From: Chrysopilus asiliformis
Taxonomy: Eukaryota > Arthropoda > Insecta > Diptera > Rhagionidae
Reading direction: 5' to 3'
Assembly: GCA_964034945.1 (NCBI GenBank)
Contig: OZ035961.1
Location: 19,152,142 to 19,216,141, forward strand
DNA length: 64,000 nt
In this document: piece after piece, positions 46,628 to 59,403 of the stretch
Numbering within the stretch: the stretch's first letter is position 1
How the letters are laid out: each line of letters begins with the position of its first letter
The notes under the pieces: generated by a model
The model's database searches: none
What the model saw: the letters and a program-made list of their open reading frames with translations, nothing else
What the model was told of the DNA's origin: nothing
Translations under genes and position numbers: made by a program

Positions 46628-49600
46628 AAGTCCTATCACAAATCAATTAAAATCAAAATTTGATCGTAAAACTAGAGAGGACGAATTTAGAAAAACAAAC
46701 GTAAATGGTCAGAGCATTTGGTCTTAAATTCGAGAATTTTCCTCAATTTTAAGTGTCGCTCTCTCGTTTCGGTTAAACTATAGGCGTGAAAATTTTATTT
46801 TTCGAGGCAAAACGAATTTATATTGTAAAAAACACGTTTATATGTTTTTGCGATTTTGAAACAAAGCTAAAATTTAAAAAAATTACAATTTGATGTTTAC
46901 ATCACATTAAAATCATCGCGTAAACTTACGAGCGTCGCGTAAAAAACTTTCCATACAAATTTTGACAGTTTGTTTACGAGGTGATGAACTTACGCGATTT
47001 ACGAGGCATTTCTGAGATTCCAAGAAGGTGGAGTGTTAATTCTGTGTGAATTTGACAAAATTACGAATTGAGTATTTTCAAAAAGAAAACTTTCCCGTAT
47101 CAATCAGAGCCATAAAATTATCACTGCACAGAATTTTCGATACCAATTGCTCAAAGAAATTATTCCTCAACTTATTACATATCTCAAACGAGTTTTTTTT
47201 TGCCTTCTCGAATTTGTTTGTTGATCTGGTGCAGAATAGCTGAGAGTTTATATTTATTTATTTAATTGTCGTATATTTCTTTGTGGTTTTAGGGTACCAA
47301 AAATCAATTTGCAAAAAAAAACTAAAAAGAAAATACCAACAAAAAAAAACAAATTGTATCCTTTCCTCAATATTACATTTAGCGAACAGAACTGTGAATG
47401 AAAAAATGCTTGCAGAAAATTCACAATAGCAATTAAGGATAGAAATGGCAACAGAATCTTCTAATCGAGGGTCACATCCAAATTAAAAAAGCGGAAAAAC
47501 TTTAAAAACAAATCGAAACCGCAACATAGAAGAAGAAACACTCAACCGAACAACACATTAAACGGAACCAATTTAGATAGATTTTAGATAGCAGTTGGTT
47601 TCACAGAATATTTAAAAAAAATCATCATCAATTCCTTTTTAAAAATAAACCAAAAACTAAAAATAGTTAAAATGTATTAAGTTAAACGAGAAAAAAATAT
47701 GAATTAGAACTAAAAAAACAATAAAACATTTAATAGGAAAAAATCATACATAGTTAGGGCTGTGAATAATAAAAAATATATATATTTCATTTGATAAAAA
47801 AGCAATTAAATTTAAACAAAATATAAATTAATTAAAATAAAAAAGAATATACAACTTAAAGTTAATAAACATTCAAATGAAATGAAACCATTGATTGTGT
47901 AGTCATCTAATATACAACCACTTAATATTATATATTTAGGTTTGAAACAACAACAAAAGATGTAAAAGATGTTAAATCAGCATTAGTTTTTAAAACTGGA
48001 AAATAAAACAAAAATGAACATTTTTAGTAAAAAAAATATATTTACTACTTTCCATTTGTGCTCACAAGATCAATTATGTAAACATTGAAATTATTAAAAG
48101 TAATTTTAAAAATATTTATATGTAAGAAATATGATATGTATGGCAACATGAAGAAGAAAAAAACTCAAAAGAGAAAATAAGAAAAAAAAATCGATAACAG
48201 ATTTTGCATTTATGTAGAACGTAGTTTATTTCTTATATGTATATTTTAAAAATTTAATTTTTTTCTTTAGTTACATTTTGTACGAATTTCAATTGACAAT
48301 TTCGTTTTGTTTATCGACGGCTTAAAGTTTTTGTACGTTTTTTATTGTAAGATTTGATTCTTCGAAAATTAATATAACTAGTAAATAATTTTGTATTCTT
48401 CGCATTTATTCATTTGAGACAATATTGCTTTAATTTTTTGTTTGTTTAAAAAAAAATACTGAAAATGTTTAAGCTAAAATTAAAAATAGTTTTAAAAAAC
48501 AGTAGCCTACATATAGATAGTTTGTAACAAATATTTATATGTAAACAAAGAAAAAAAAATAGATTAAAAATATTGATAAAGAAAAACTATTAAGTATTAC
48601 ATGATAAAACAAGTTATAATATGAAAGAAAAAATATGTAAAAGAAGTTTTATGAAATGAATCCTTTTCTTCTTTTGAATTTTGGTCTGTATTTTAATCAA
48701 GGATTTGTAAATTTTTGATAGGTAATATGGGAGGAGTCAAATAATTATTTACGGAGTGAATACAGCGCAAATGTGCCTTATTTTTCCCAATTGGTATTTT
48801 AACAATTCATAGGCTTTATGTAGAATCGATTTTTTCTCTTAACTTTACTGAAATAAATATGAAATGGCCCGTTTTCGCTTTTCCGATCGAATTCAATCGA
48901 CAACATTAAAGGCAAATCGACAAACCAGTCGTTGAGAACTAGAAAATTGATTCCCTAAAAAATGTGGAAGACTTAAAAGAATATAAAGAATCTCGTTTAT
49001 TTGAGGCAAAAAAAATTATTGAAAAAATCCTTCAAAAATTCTTAAGCGTTTTAATATGAATAGGAGTTGAAGAAACATTAGAGCAAAAAATTTTTTTTGA
49101 TTTTTCTTTTTCTAGATCCGCAGAAATTATGTTATTGGCCTTTAACTGAAAAAAATAATTTCGCTAGAAAATTATTTGACCCTCTCAAAATATATTCGCA
49201 GATGTTTGCGTGTTTTTCTGTTTTCAGACATTTGAGACTGATTTTAACGCCTAAAAGTGATTGATATTTTTTTCTTTTAAAAAAATGTTCATCAATAGTA
49301 CACCAAATTCATAATAATTTCTTCAGAACAAACCATTTTTAGAAAAATAAAAATGTAACCGATTTTCTTTAAAAACATGGAAAACAATTGATAAAAATAT
49401 AAAAAACTAAACAGAAAAACTTGCAAATATTTGTGGCGAGCTCATTTATATAAAATTAATTTTACTCACAATTAAAAAAAATACCAAAAAGAAAGTGTTT
49501 TCAACGCTCAACTAAAAGTAATGTGCCATAAAAACTTGTAGTAAATAATAATTGATGAATTTTTACGACACGAGGAAGAAATTTTTCTTAAACAAAAACA

Positions 49601-52600
49601 TTTCAACACTAACAATTTTAAATAATGTTAAAATTTTTGAAAATCATTTTCATTACAGTCACATACCCCATTAGATTTTTTTATTTAAATAATGATGAAA
49701 AACAAAAAAAAATATGAATATACGTTAACAATCGTTTTATGAATAAAAAAAAACAGAGAAAATATTAAAACATATAACAAATAAGAAATTTTAAAAGATT
49801 CAGAGAAAAAGTAAAAAAAAAGTTATTATATAAAAATTGTTAGAATAAACAGTCAAATTATTGATTAAATTGCTAAAACAAAACTGAAAGAGGAATCTCT
49901 AAAATAAATATGAATATATTAAAAATGCATACTAAGATTTTAATGGTGTTGGTCCTTTTCCCAACTTTTTTTCTATTTTATTACAGATTCTTTAATTTTT
50001 TTTTAAATATATTTTATTAGCAAGGGCACCTTTTTAATTTAATTCAAGTGATGCGCTTACAACATCTCTAAACCGAAACTGTTGATATAAAAATACGATG
50101 AAGTTTTATAAAAAAAAACTTGCAGAATTACTTAAATGAAAATCATTTAAAAGACATCGGATTTTGCTGAAATATTTATATATTCCGTTTTTTTACATTT
50201 GCAGTTTCGATTTTAAGCGAAAAGTGAAGCTTAAATAGTTATCGCTGTCTTGCTTATATTTTGCTAATTGCTGCATACAAGGTAATCTAAATTCAAAATC
50301 AATTCTTTTTATTTTGCTTATTGCAACGACATAAACGCGTGTTTATACATATAGAAAACGTAAGCCCAAGGTTTTTTGTATTTTTTTTAAATTAAACACA
50401 ACTATAGCAATTTTGGCCCCAATTTTTTATTGTTTTTTAAAATTCTTGTTTATTATCAGGACGATATCACACGGTCTAAGATTTTAGGCCACAAACTTAT
50501 TTGTTCTTGTCTTCATTCGTAATATTTTTCTTTGGCAATTCAACCGATTTCCGGTCTTGTATGATATCCGCCAGTTTTGCATCTCTATTCTCTTCACATC
50601 TTGCTCTAAGAGCCCAAGAAAGACTCTTAAATCTTCGAAAGAAAGTTTAGCAAAAGTTTTAATTTGTGAGAGCCCACAAAAATGTTCTCAAAATTTGTAA
50701 TTACACGTTTCTGGCTACACATTCGATAAAGACTTCGAAATGATTATAAAATAATGCAAAACTAAAGATCGGATCCGATCGAGGTAGTCAACAATATTCG
50801 CCCAAAGAAAAAGCCTTCAATTTTTTTTAAATTTTAAACATTGCATTAAAATATTTCTCTGCCCCCCATATTTGTTTGACCTTCTAATACTTTATCTGGA
50901 AATTAATAGCTTTCCACTACGGTTAGTTTTATTACTCTGTTTTTAATCATCCTTTCGCCCGCCCCAAAACTTTAGAAGATTCTATTGGTAAGTAGAGTGA
51001 ATTTAAGTTTCTAGAAGATCTTTGGAACGACGTTTAAAAAACAATATTTTGAATAATTTTAGGTAAATAGGTTTAAGTTTTAATTATTATTATTAAATCA
51101 TATTCACGCAGCTTTATTGGATTGTTGGGCTGTTTTGTAGATAATTTGCTTCCCTGTATTCACTTTTTCGCTTCAGAAACGGTAAATCCTTAAAACTTCT
51201 TTCACTTTTTCTCTATTTTCTTGTGAATGATAAATCTTTAAATTTATGATAGATTTTAAAAACAAATGTTTAAAAGTTTTTTTCTATTTCAGGAATGAGG
51301 AGGATTCCACAAGTTAAGAGCCGGTTTTTAATCCTAACATTTTATGAATTTAACCCTTTAGCTGAAATTTATAAAGAATAGACGAATATTGTAAGATATA
51401 AAGAAGATATGATTATAATGTATGTTTATGCCGTAGATAGTAATCGAAAATAATATTTCCTGTTCGTTTATTTATGGACAAGGGGTTTTTTTTTTGTTTG
51501 GGAAAAAATCTAATTATTTTGAGAAAACTTCTACAATTGCACACTGCATTTAGAATTTATGATATATTTGTGAAAAAAAATGTATTTTTTAAGTGTCTGT
51601 GTTGAAAGTTACTTTAAAAAACACAAACGTAAACGTTTTCGGAGATGAAAGGACAGTGACAAATCTGCTCGACAAGAAACAACATAAATGCAGGGAGAAA
51701 GGGCAAGTTGCATATAAAAATTCAATGCATAATTTCAAAAATTTATTTCTCGGTTAGTTTCTTATAACAAGAAACTGGTTCAAATCTTCATAAGCACGAT
51801 TATTGCAAAGTCGATTAGGTACATAAAAATTTGGGGATTTGCACAACATGGCAAACCAATTCATAATAAAAGTATGTTTTGTAAAACTACAAATTATATA
51901 TGAAACTGCCACGCCATTTGGGTAATTTCTTATTAGGGGCCAAAAAAGCCAAAAATCTGTTATTTTTTCATTATTTTTATATATAGCCTCTATTTCGCTG
52001 GGAAAAACTAGCAAAAAATGTAAGACTAACTGAGTTTCCCAAATAAGAAAGTTTTGAAATAATCTGATTTAAAAAAAATTTCTTTTTCTTGGGGGAATGT
52101 GAATATTTGTGTGAAATAATTAACGTAAAAGCATGAACAAATTATTTTTCCTCAATTTGTGGAACGAAGTATTTTTCATATATTTTTTGTTGAAACTAAA
52201 ATTTCATGTATGAAAGAGCCCTCCTTGTAATTTGGCAACAAGAAATGTTATGGTTTGGTAATGGGTTGGAATTGAAGATAGCTCTTTTCAGCATAATTGT
52301 CTAAAATGCTACGTTACTCAATTATATAAGCACAATAAAGAAGACTGAACAGAGTTCATTATGTTTTTCAGTTTTTACAATCCACCCAAAAAAATGATTT
52401 TCCGTAAAATTTCAAGATTCTTCAATGTTTTACCTTCAACTGCACAGAATTTTTTTGAGTAGATGAAACTCAATCTAGGTTGTAGGGAATGTATGATGTG
52501 CGGGATTTTTTCCCCTGCGTTTCTATTTGATGAAAAATTTAAACTGTAAACTGTATGCAACTGTCCTCACCTACAGCAATTTTGTTGATTTCATTAAACA

Positions 52601-53480
52601 AAACTTTTTTTTTGACAACCGAAAATTTTTATTCAAACTATGTCTTTTTTTAGCAACTTTTCAAAACTTTTGAAGTACTCGAAATTGATTTTATCTTGAA
52701 ATATAATTTCTTTTTTAATTTTGCCTGAGTATTTTTTAAAAAGATACGGAAAAGTTTTTAACCAGTGTTTATGTTTCGCGGTAATAAATTTACAGCTATC
52801 AATAAAAAAAACTCAAATGGCTCTAAAAAAATGTCCTAAAAAGTTCAAAAAACACGGAGAAACGAACTAATTATATAATAAAAAAGAAAACAATGATATT
52901 CTCAGAATTTTTATAAAAGATTTCAAAATTTTGTAAATCTGTATATTAAAGTTATTATGGTTTATTGTTTATTTTGATAAATTTCTACCAATCTCTACTA
53001 TAATACAATTACTTGTTATTAAGAAATTATTTTCATTCAATTATGTACTATTATTATTTTTTGTAAAATTTTTACACTTGGGGAAAACTTTTGTGCACCC
53101 AAATTTTATTTTCGGTAATTATTTATTTAAGATTTAAAATACAAATATTAAAAATTTATATTTTTAGAGTATTAAATGCAAAAATGAAACGCTATTATAT
53201 ATTTAATTATAAATTATAATATGAAAATAAATCTATTTTTTGAAACCAACTAACAAGTTATTTTATTTAAAAATACAAGCATTGTCTGTTACGATTTTTT
53301 TGTCCTAATTATGCCGAAAGCAGTTTGTTACAAAGACAATAAAATGGTATATTGAATAAATTTTCTATACCTCGAAATAACAAATTTTTATCACAACTTT
53401 TGTTTTACAGCCCCAATCATATTGGTTTCTGAACGACTCAATTATCAGAAATCTATATGAAGTTAACTTCATGAATAATA
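46628..53480. other. AT-rich intergenic DNA, no gene seen
   Basis: About 7 kb of very AT-rich DNA full of poly(A)/poly(T) runs. No open frame above 90 codons has a recognisable domain or splice chain. Part may still belong to the EFA6 3' UTR. Confidence 0.5.
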
Positions 53481-54066
53481 TTTTTATACCCGTATGGTGA
53501 AACCAAAGGGTATATTAACTTTGCCTTACCGTTTGTAACGCCAACATCCCGTCATCGCACAAAAAAATGAATTACACCAGTGTGTTTAGAATGATGAAAA
53601 AAGTTGAATTTAGCATGTCCGTCCGTCTGTCCGTCCGTCCGTCTGTCTGTCCGTCTGTCTGTCTGTCCGTCTGTGGCGCGGATTGCGGGCGCACGGATTG
53701 AGCTAGAGACTTGAAATTTTGCACAGATCCGTTTTTCGTAAAATGCGAGGCTAAGTTCGTTAATGGGCAAAAATGGACCCTTAGGGGGGGTACCCCCCAT
53801 ACGAATGAAATCGTTTTTTGTGAATATCTCAAAAACGGTGCATCCTATCGTAAAAGTGCAAGAACAAAAGTTATTTAGGATATGATTCTACATAAAACCT
53901 CCATACATCAAAATCCGATTGGAATAAATTTTAAAAAATCTTATTGGAAAGTTTAACTTCAAAGTGGAATTTTGGTACAACTGTTCGAATTTTGATACGA
54001 ATATCACCATACGGGTCTCAAATGATTGCCAGATTGGCAATTATAGCTTTTGTTATGTTTTTTATA
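53481..54066 (+). mobile_element. DINE-1/Helentron-like repeat, second full copy
   Basis: Same layout and orientation as the copy at 37.0 kb: CCCGTATGGTGA at 53489-53500, a GTCY microsatellite at about 53616-53673 (longer than in copy one), TCACCATACGGG at 54004-54015, and the hairpin ATTGCCA-gat-TGGCAAT at 54025-54041 followed by TATAGC. The two copies are highly similar outside the microsatellite. It lies about 0.8 kb upstream of the antigen-5 gene. Confidence 0.72.
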
Positions 54067-54856
54067 TATAGCACAAAAATAGTCTATGTATGATGAATCA
54101 GAAGAGAAGACTCAAGCAATAATTGTTTGCTATTTTAATATGCAACAACATCCGATATACAAGACAAGTTAAATATTTAGCGCTTAATTTCTTCTTTGGA
54201 TTTAAGAAATGAAAAAAAAATGTTTTTTTCTTGCGACAAATCTAAACGCTTTAATGGAGATGTGCAATTTAAAAGAACCCACCATATTCGTTGCTTCCAA
54301 GTGAGGAAATTTCACAAAAAATAGCTTATTTACTCTCATTGAGGATTTTTTTTAAATTTTACATCTAGATATACAATTATTGAGAACTGAATTAAAATTA
54401 TGAAAGCGTAAGCTGGATGCGGTTTTACCGCTTAGATAGATATTATTATTCCCTTTTTTCGGATACCCCTTTATATTGCAATTAAGTTGGTTTCAAAACA
54501 CCCGAAGTTAAAATACAATGTGTCATCATCTTCCTTACCAACAGTTAAACGCAATATTTTGAATGGCAGAATGAATTTATTCAATTTTTAAAGAAATGAC
54601 AGAAAAATTTAATTGCTTATAATAATCTTAGAAGAATGTGACTTTGAAAATTTATTTAAAAAATAATAATTCTACTGCAAATTAACGCTACGATGGAAAT
54701 TTTCAAGAGTGTGCTCAGCTGAAATAACAAGACATTACAATTGATTAAAATAATTGTTGCATCTATCTAAAAGTATAAAATACGGTGTTCTTTCTGAATT
54801 TATAATCACACTCATTCTTGAAGTCTTCGAGCCGAGTTAAAAACGTGTAGTAAAAA
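54067..54856 (+). promoter_or_regulatory. Upstream region of the antigen-5 gene
   Basis: No gene. 'aagtataaaatacgg' at about 54771-54785 contains TATAAA (54774-54779), about 80 bases before the start codon, a plausible TATA box. A transcription start in the following 30 bases would leave a short leader. Confidence 0.45.
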
Positions 54857-55873
54857 ATGAAGCTTTCTATAAGTGTTGTTTTCGCTCTTATATTCTTTAT
54901 AGGATGTTGTAGCGGAATAACTCAGGATTATTGTAGTTCCAGTTTGTGCGGATCTGGAGATCATATTGCTTGCAACCATAACGGCGTAAGTTTAAAGTAA
55001 ATAGCATTTGGAGTTTAATTGGACAAATTTTAACTTGAATAGTCATAACTTTTTTTAATGTGTAACGTAGACAACCTTTCTTGTGTCTGTTTAATATTTA
55101 ACATCACAACTTTTAGCTGTTCGCTACAAAATGTCCAGCTGATGCGTCAATAGTAAACATTTCTCCGGACCAATCAGCAATTGTCGATTTACACAACGAA
55201 CTTCGTAATAAAGTAGCCAGTGGAGAATTGCCCGGTTTTGAACCTGCCGAGAGAATGGCAACAATGGTAAGTAAAAAAGGGACACAATTTTTTGTTTCAT
55301 AAATTCAAAATATCTGAAATTAACATTTGTTAAACTGATTAGACGTGGGACGATGAATTGGCTTCTTTCGCTGAATTAAATGTAAAACAATGCGAAATGG
55401 AACATGATAAGTGTCACAATACCGAGACCTTCCTACCGAGGTCAAAATCTCGCTTTGGACTATGCAAATCCAGGTACACAGCCATCGTCCACAGTTTCTA
55501 TTAATGGATGGTTCGATGAATACAAAATCGCCAATATGTCTTTTATCAGTATGTTCGATCCTGAAGAGTAATTTTTTTCCTTTTTATATACATTCCAAAT
55601 CTAAAAATCTTTTTTTACAGTATAACAGCCGGCCATTTTACCATTATGGTCGCTGAACGAAACACGAAAGTGGGATGTGCCCGCTCTAAATATACCGAAA
55701 ATGATTCGATTGCTTATTTGCTAGCCTGTAACTATGCTACAACCAACATGTTAGAGAGACCAATATACAAAGCAGCTGGCACAGCAGCATCAAAATGCAC
55801 AACTGGAACAAATTCCAAATATCCAGGACTTTGCTCAGTTAATGAGAAATATGACATTAATAACTGGTTTTAA
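54857..55873 (+). pseudogene. Antigen-5-like secreted CAP protein, frame broken in exon 3
   Basis: CAP-superfamily secreted protein (SCP/Tpx-1/Ag5/PR-1); insect members are found in saliva, gut and haemolymph, and most have no defined activity. Exons are 54857-54985, 55117-55266, 55343-55567 and 55621-55873. Exon 1 gives a signal peptide (about residues 1-19) and the cysteine pattern YCSSSLCGSGDHIACNHNG. Exon 2 holds the LHNELRN motif. Exon 4 holds GHFTIMVAERN and several cysteines. Exon 3 is 225 bases, but its neighbours require a length of 2 modulo 3. The frame shifts within about 55428-55437, after the codons for HNTETF: upstream coding is in one frame and the typical GQNLAL motif in another. 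Either the gene is a recent pseudogene or the assembly has a one-base error; everything else, including splice sites, looks intact. It converges with the SRBD1-like gene, stops 133 bases apart. Confidence 0.88.
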
Positions 55874-55900
55874 TTTTTGAATAGCTTGATTTTTTTTTTA

Positions 55901-55906
55901 AATAAA
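55901..55906 (+). terminator. Poly(A) signal of the antigen-5 gene
   Basis: AATAAA 27 bases after the stop codon, preceded by a T-rich stretch. Confidence 0.65.
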
Positions 55907-55961
55907 AACAGTTTGCCGAAAAAATACAAATTTTATTGTCTCAAACTTTTGTCATATTACG

Positions 55962-55967
55962 TTTATT
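55962..55967 (-). terminator. Poly(A) signal of the left SRBD1-like gene
   Basis: Minus-strand AATAAA about 40 bases beyond the stop codon at 56007. With the plus-strand signal at 55901 it makes a tightly convergent pair of transcript ends. Confidence 0.55.
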
Positions 55968-56006
55968 TTAAATTAAAAAAAAATCTAAATAAGTTATAAA
56001 ACTTGA

Positions 56007-59000
56007 TTAAATAATATTTTCCAACTTCAGCTCAATTCGTTTTCTTGCAACATTAACGTCAGAAACAATAGTTTCGACGCGATCTCCAATATTTAAGCTC
56101 ATACCATTCATATTACTGATATGAATTAAACCATCACGTTCAATTCCAATGTCAACAAACGCTCCAAAATGTGTTATGTTTGTAACAGCTCCTACAAAAA
56201 ATATATTCAATTATAATTTTATATTTGCATTTAGATATGTCAATTTTTGTACCCGTAACCACAGAGCCTTTTTTCAAATCCGAAATTTGTGTTATACCCT
56301 GTTTAAATAACGGCTTCTTATCAAAATCACTTCGGTAATCCTGATATAGTTCACGTTGCAAAGCTTCAATCACAACTTTTATCTGGGGAATGTATAAAAA
56401 AATCATTAAAAAATATTTAGGAAAAATCGAGCATTTCAAAATTACTCTCTCTTTAGGCACTTTGAAATCATTTTCAAGTTGATCTAATGTTGTTCGACTA
56501 GCAAAGCCAAATACTTTTCGAATAAATTCCGGTTGGCCAATGTCTTTGATCTTTACATCACACTTTGATAGTATTCTAAAAGAAAAATATGTTTTACGTA
56601 TTTCTAAGAAAACTTGTTAAGAAAAAAAAATACTTTTTTGCAATGTCATAACTTTCTGGGTGAACCCACGTACAGTCGAGTAAGTTTGTCATGCCATCTC
56701 CAACTGTTCGAGGATCTATTCTAATAAATCTGAAGAAAACGAAAAATTCGAAAATAATAAACCAATCTTCAACACATTTTTTTCAGCTTCAGAATACTAG
56801 AATGTGTGAGAGCCTACACAATTAACTTACCCGGCGCATTGTGTGAACGTTTTCTCACCAATTGTTTTAACTTTGAGGATATCTTTTCTTGTTAGATATG
56901 GCCCATTATTTGACCTATACTCAATTATTTTCTCTGCCCTTGACGCCGTAAGGCCAGCGATATGCCTGGAAAAATTAAATAATCAGTTTAGTATAAAGAT
57001 AACTGAAATATTCATATGTTTTTACTTGAGTAGGCTTAAACTAGCAGTGTTTATATCGACACCTACGAAACTAACACATTCTGACACAACTTCATTTAAC
57101 GACTCTGACAAAATTTTCTCATTGATATCGTGTTGATACATTCCAACGCCAATATGTCGAGGTTCTATTTTAACATATTCACACAAAGGATCATTTAGTC
57201 TTCTGGCGATTGAAACTAGAAAAAAAATTAAGTTAATTTTAATGGCTAATTACAGATTAATAATAAAAATTACCGGCACTTATATGATTAACATCCATTT
57301 TTGGAAATTCTTTCTTTGCAACTTCACTACAAGAATAAATAGAAGCACCTTGTTCAGAGACTATACTGTATCTGATTGATGTTGGATCCAAAATTCCTTC
57401 CTTAAAAAGTTGAGTTATCCAAAACTCAGTCTCTCGACAAGCTGTTCCATTGCCTAAAGCAATTAATTTGCAACTGCAAAACAATTTAAACTGTTATCTA
57501 CTCCAATTTTCGTATTGAAATAATTTACTTATGTTTTGCTAACAATCTGGCTAGTTGTCTGCCACACGAAATCAACTCCGAAGATTTTTTGTGGGGATAA
57601 ATAACATCAGTTTCGAGAACATCAGCAGTCTCTGAGATTAGTGCTAACTTACATCCGTTTAAAAATCCTGGATCAATTCCTAGGATTCTTTCACCTTTCA
57701 AAGGAGACATTAGCAGAAGTTGCTTTAGATTTTTAGCAAACACTTCAATAGAAGCCTTTTTGGCGATTTCACTTAAGTCTGATCGAATTTGTCGCGTCAA
57801 AAGGGGTTGTACTAAAAGGAAATTATGTAAATATTTGCAGATAAAAATAGTTGCTTTGGAAATAAAACTTAATTTATAGTTATCTTACTTTTCTTAGTAT
57901 AACAATCTTCGAATGCTTTTTCAAACATATCCAGTCGCTGCGGATAGGAAACACCTTGTGAAAAGAATATTTTTCTGACAAAATATTTAATTTCATTCTT
58001 CAGCTGATTGGGAAAAATAATTTTAACCGATAGAACCTTCGCCTTTTCGCCCCTATTGATAGCTAAGACCTGATGAGGTTTGAGGTATCTAACCTGATTT
58101 TCGTAATTAAAATACAATTCGAATTTACTTTCATTGTGTTTTGTATCTTTTTTCATTGGTATTTTTTTATCATCTTTGGCCGGTTTATTTTCCTTAGCTG
58201 TTGATTTCATTTTTGTGGATTTCAGAATTATGCCGTACGACTTTTGCCTGCAAAAATATTTAAAAAAATTATTACAATCTCTTTACGAAAAGACTAATTC
58301 CTTACAATTGTCGCAGTTTCTCTAGAATTTCAGTGTTTTTGATAAAATTGTGAGATAAAATGTGGCAAATCCCCTCTGCAACTTTGTCTTTCGTATCAAT
58401 ATCTTTATTGGAATAGTCAAGTATGGTTTCCAATTTTAAAGGAGGTAAAGTGCCATATTGTAAGTAGTCAGCATATTTCTCCAATCCATTGGCTTTAGCT
58501 CTGTCTGCCAATGAGCCTTTGTTGGCTGGTTTATATGGTGCATACTGAAAAGATACAATGTAATTATTGCATACTTGATTATAGAAATGTAGGATTTCTT
58601 ACAAGAAAATCGAGTTCATCTTCACTTTTCGCACACAACATTTGACATCGAATTCCATCAGTAATTAAGCTATCCTTTTCCAGTTGTTTGATGATTGTGT
58701 CGGCCTTCTTCTTCACAGCAAGGATACTTGTGTAAGTGGCTTTAATGTCCCTCATTTTTTCTGGTCCAATATCTGGTCGGATCATATCTCTCCTGTATCG
58801 ACAAATAAATGGAATTGTGTTGTCGTCTTGGAATAGTTTGACAATGTTTACTGCCGATCTGTAGTCTATATTTTCCGTATCAGCAAGCAATTCATGTGTC
58901 TCCCATACTTTAAAATTTCCTAGGAAAAAACCCAGGGTAATGAATCCAGCATTAAACTCTTGGACAAAAGAAACCTTTGACAGGATAATTTCTAGAAGGG

Positions 59001-59403
59001 GCACATCCAACTCGTTGCTCCGACGAGTCAGAAACTGCTGCGGAAGTCGGAACAATTGGGTCATCCTGCTTCACAGCTGCTTTCTTTCGTCCTTTGGCTG
59101 CTTTTGGTTTCACTTCCACTGTCTCTTCTTCGCTGTCGTCTTTGAGCACTTTGATTGCCTTTTTTATCCGCCCTGTGGTCACCTTTGCTTTCCTGCTGGA
59201 GGCCTTGCCGAACCTAGTAAAACTGTTATTTCCACCTGCCAGTAAATGCTTTTAAATCATGATACTTACGCTTCGCCGTCTTCCTTGTAATCGGAATCAT
59301 CTAGCTTGGTTTTTCTCCTTTTCCGGACAATTTGCTCTTCTTCACTATCCGAATCTATTATAATCGGGCCTGTAGCCGCTTTTCGCTTCACTCTTGTTGC
59401 CAT
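56007..59403 (-). CDS. SRBD1: SRBD1/Tex-like S1 RNA-binding protein (left paralogue)
   Basis: Eukaryotic member of the Tex/Spt6-like family, predicted to bind nucleic acid; the animal role is poorly known. Thirteen minus-strand exons in one frame, 878 residues: 59403-59270, 59213-58975, 58919-58603, 58544-58306, 58247-57889, 57811-57529, 57473-57274, 57215-57026, 56965-56831, 56729-56634, 56575-56446, 56382-56253, 56191-56007. Order: a charged N-terminus (1-120) with [12 protein letters not shown], a SUMO-interaction-like motif, and Lys-rich nuclear-type stretches; Tex N-terminal helical domain (about 130-430, [11 protein letters not shown]); YqgF/RuvC-like domain (about 470-600, [13 protein letters not shown] with Asp476, [23 protein letters not shown]); helix-hairpin-helix region (about 600-710, [21 protein letters not shown]); S1 domain (about 803-876, [20 protein letters not shown]). 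The start at 59403 is the first Met, with a stop upstream in frame not checked. The gene looks intact. Confidence 0.93.
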
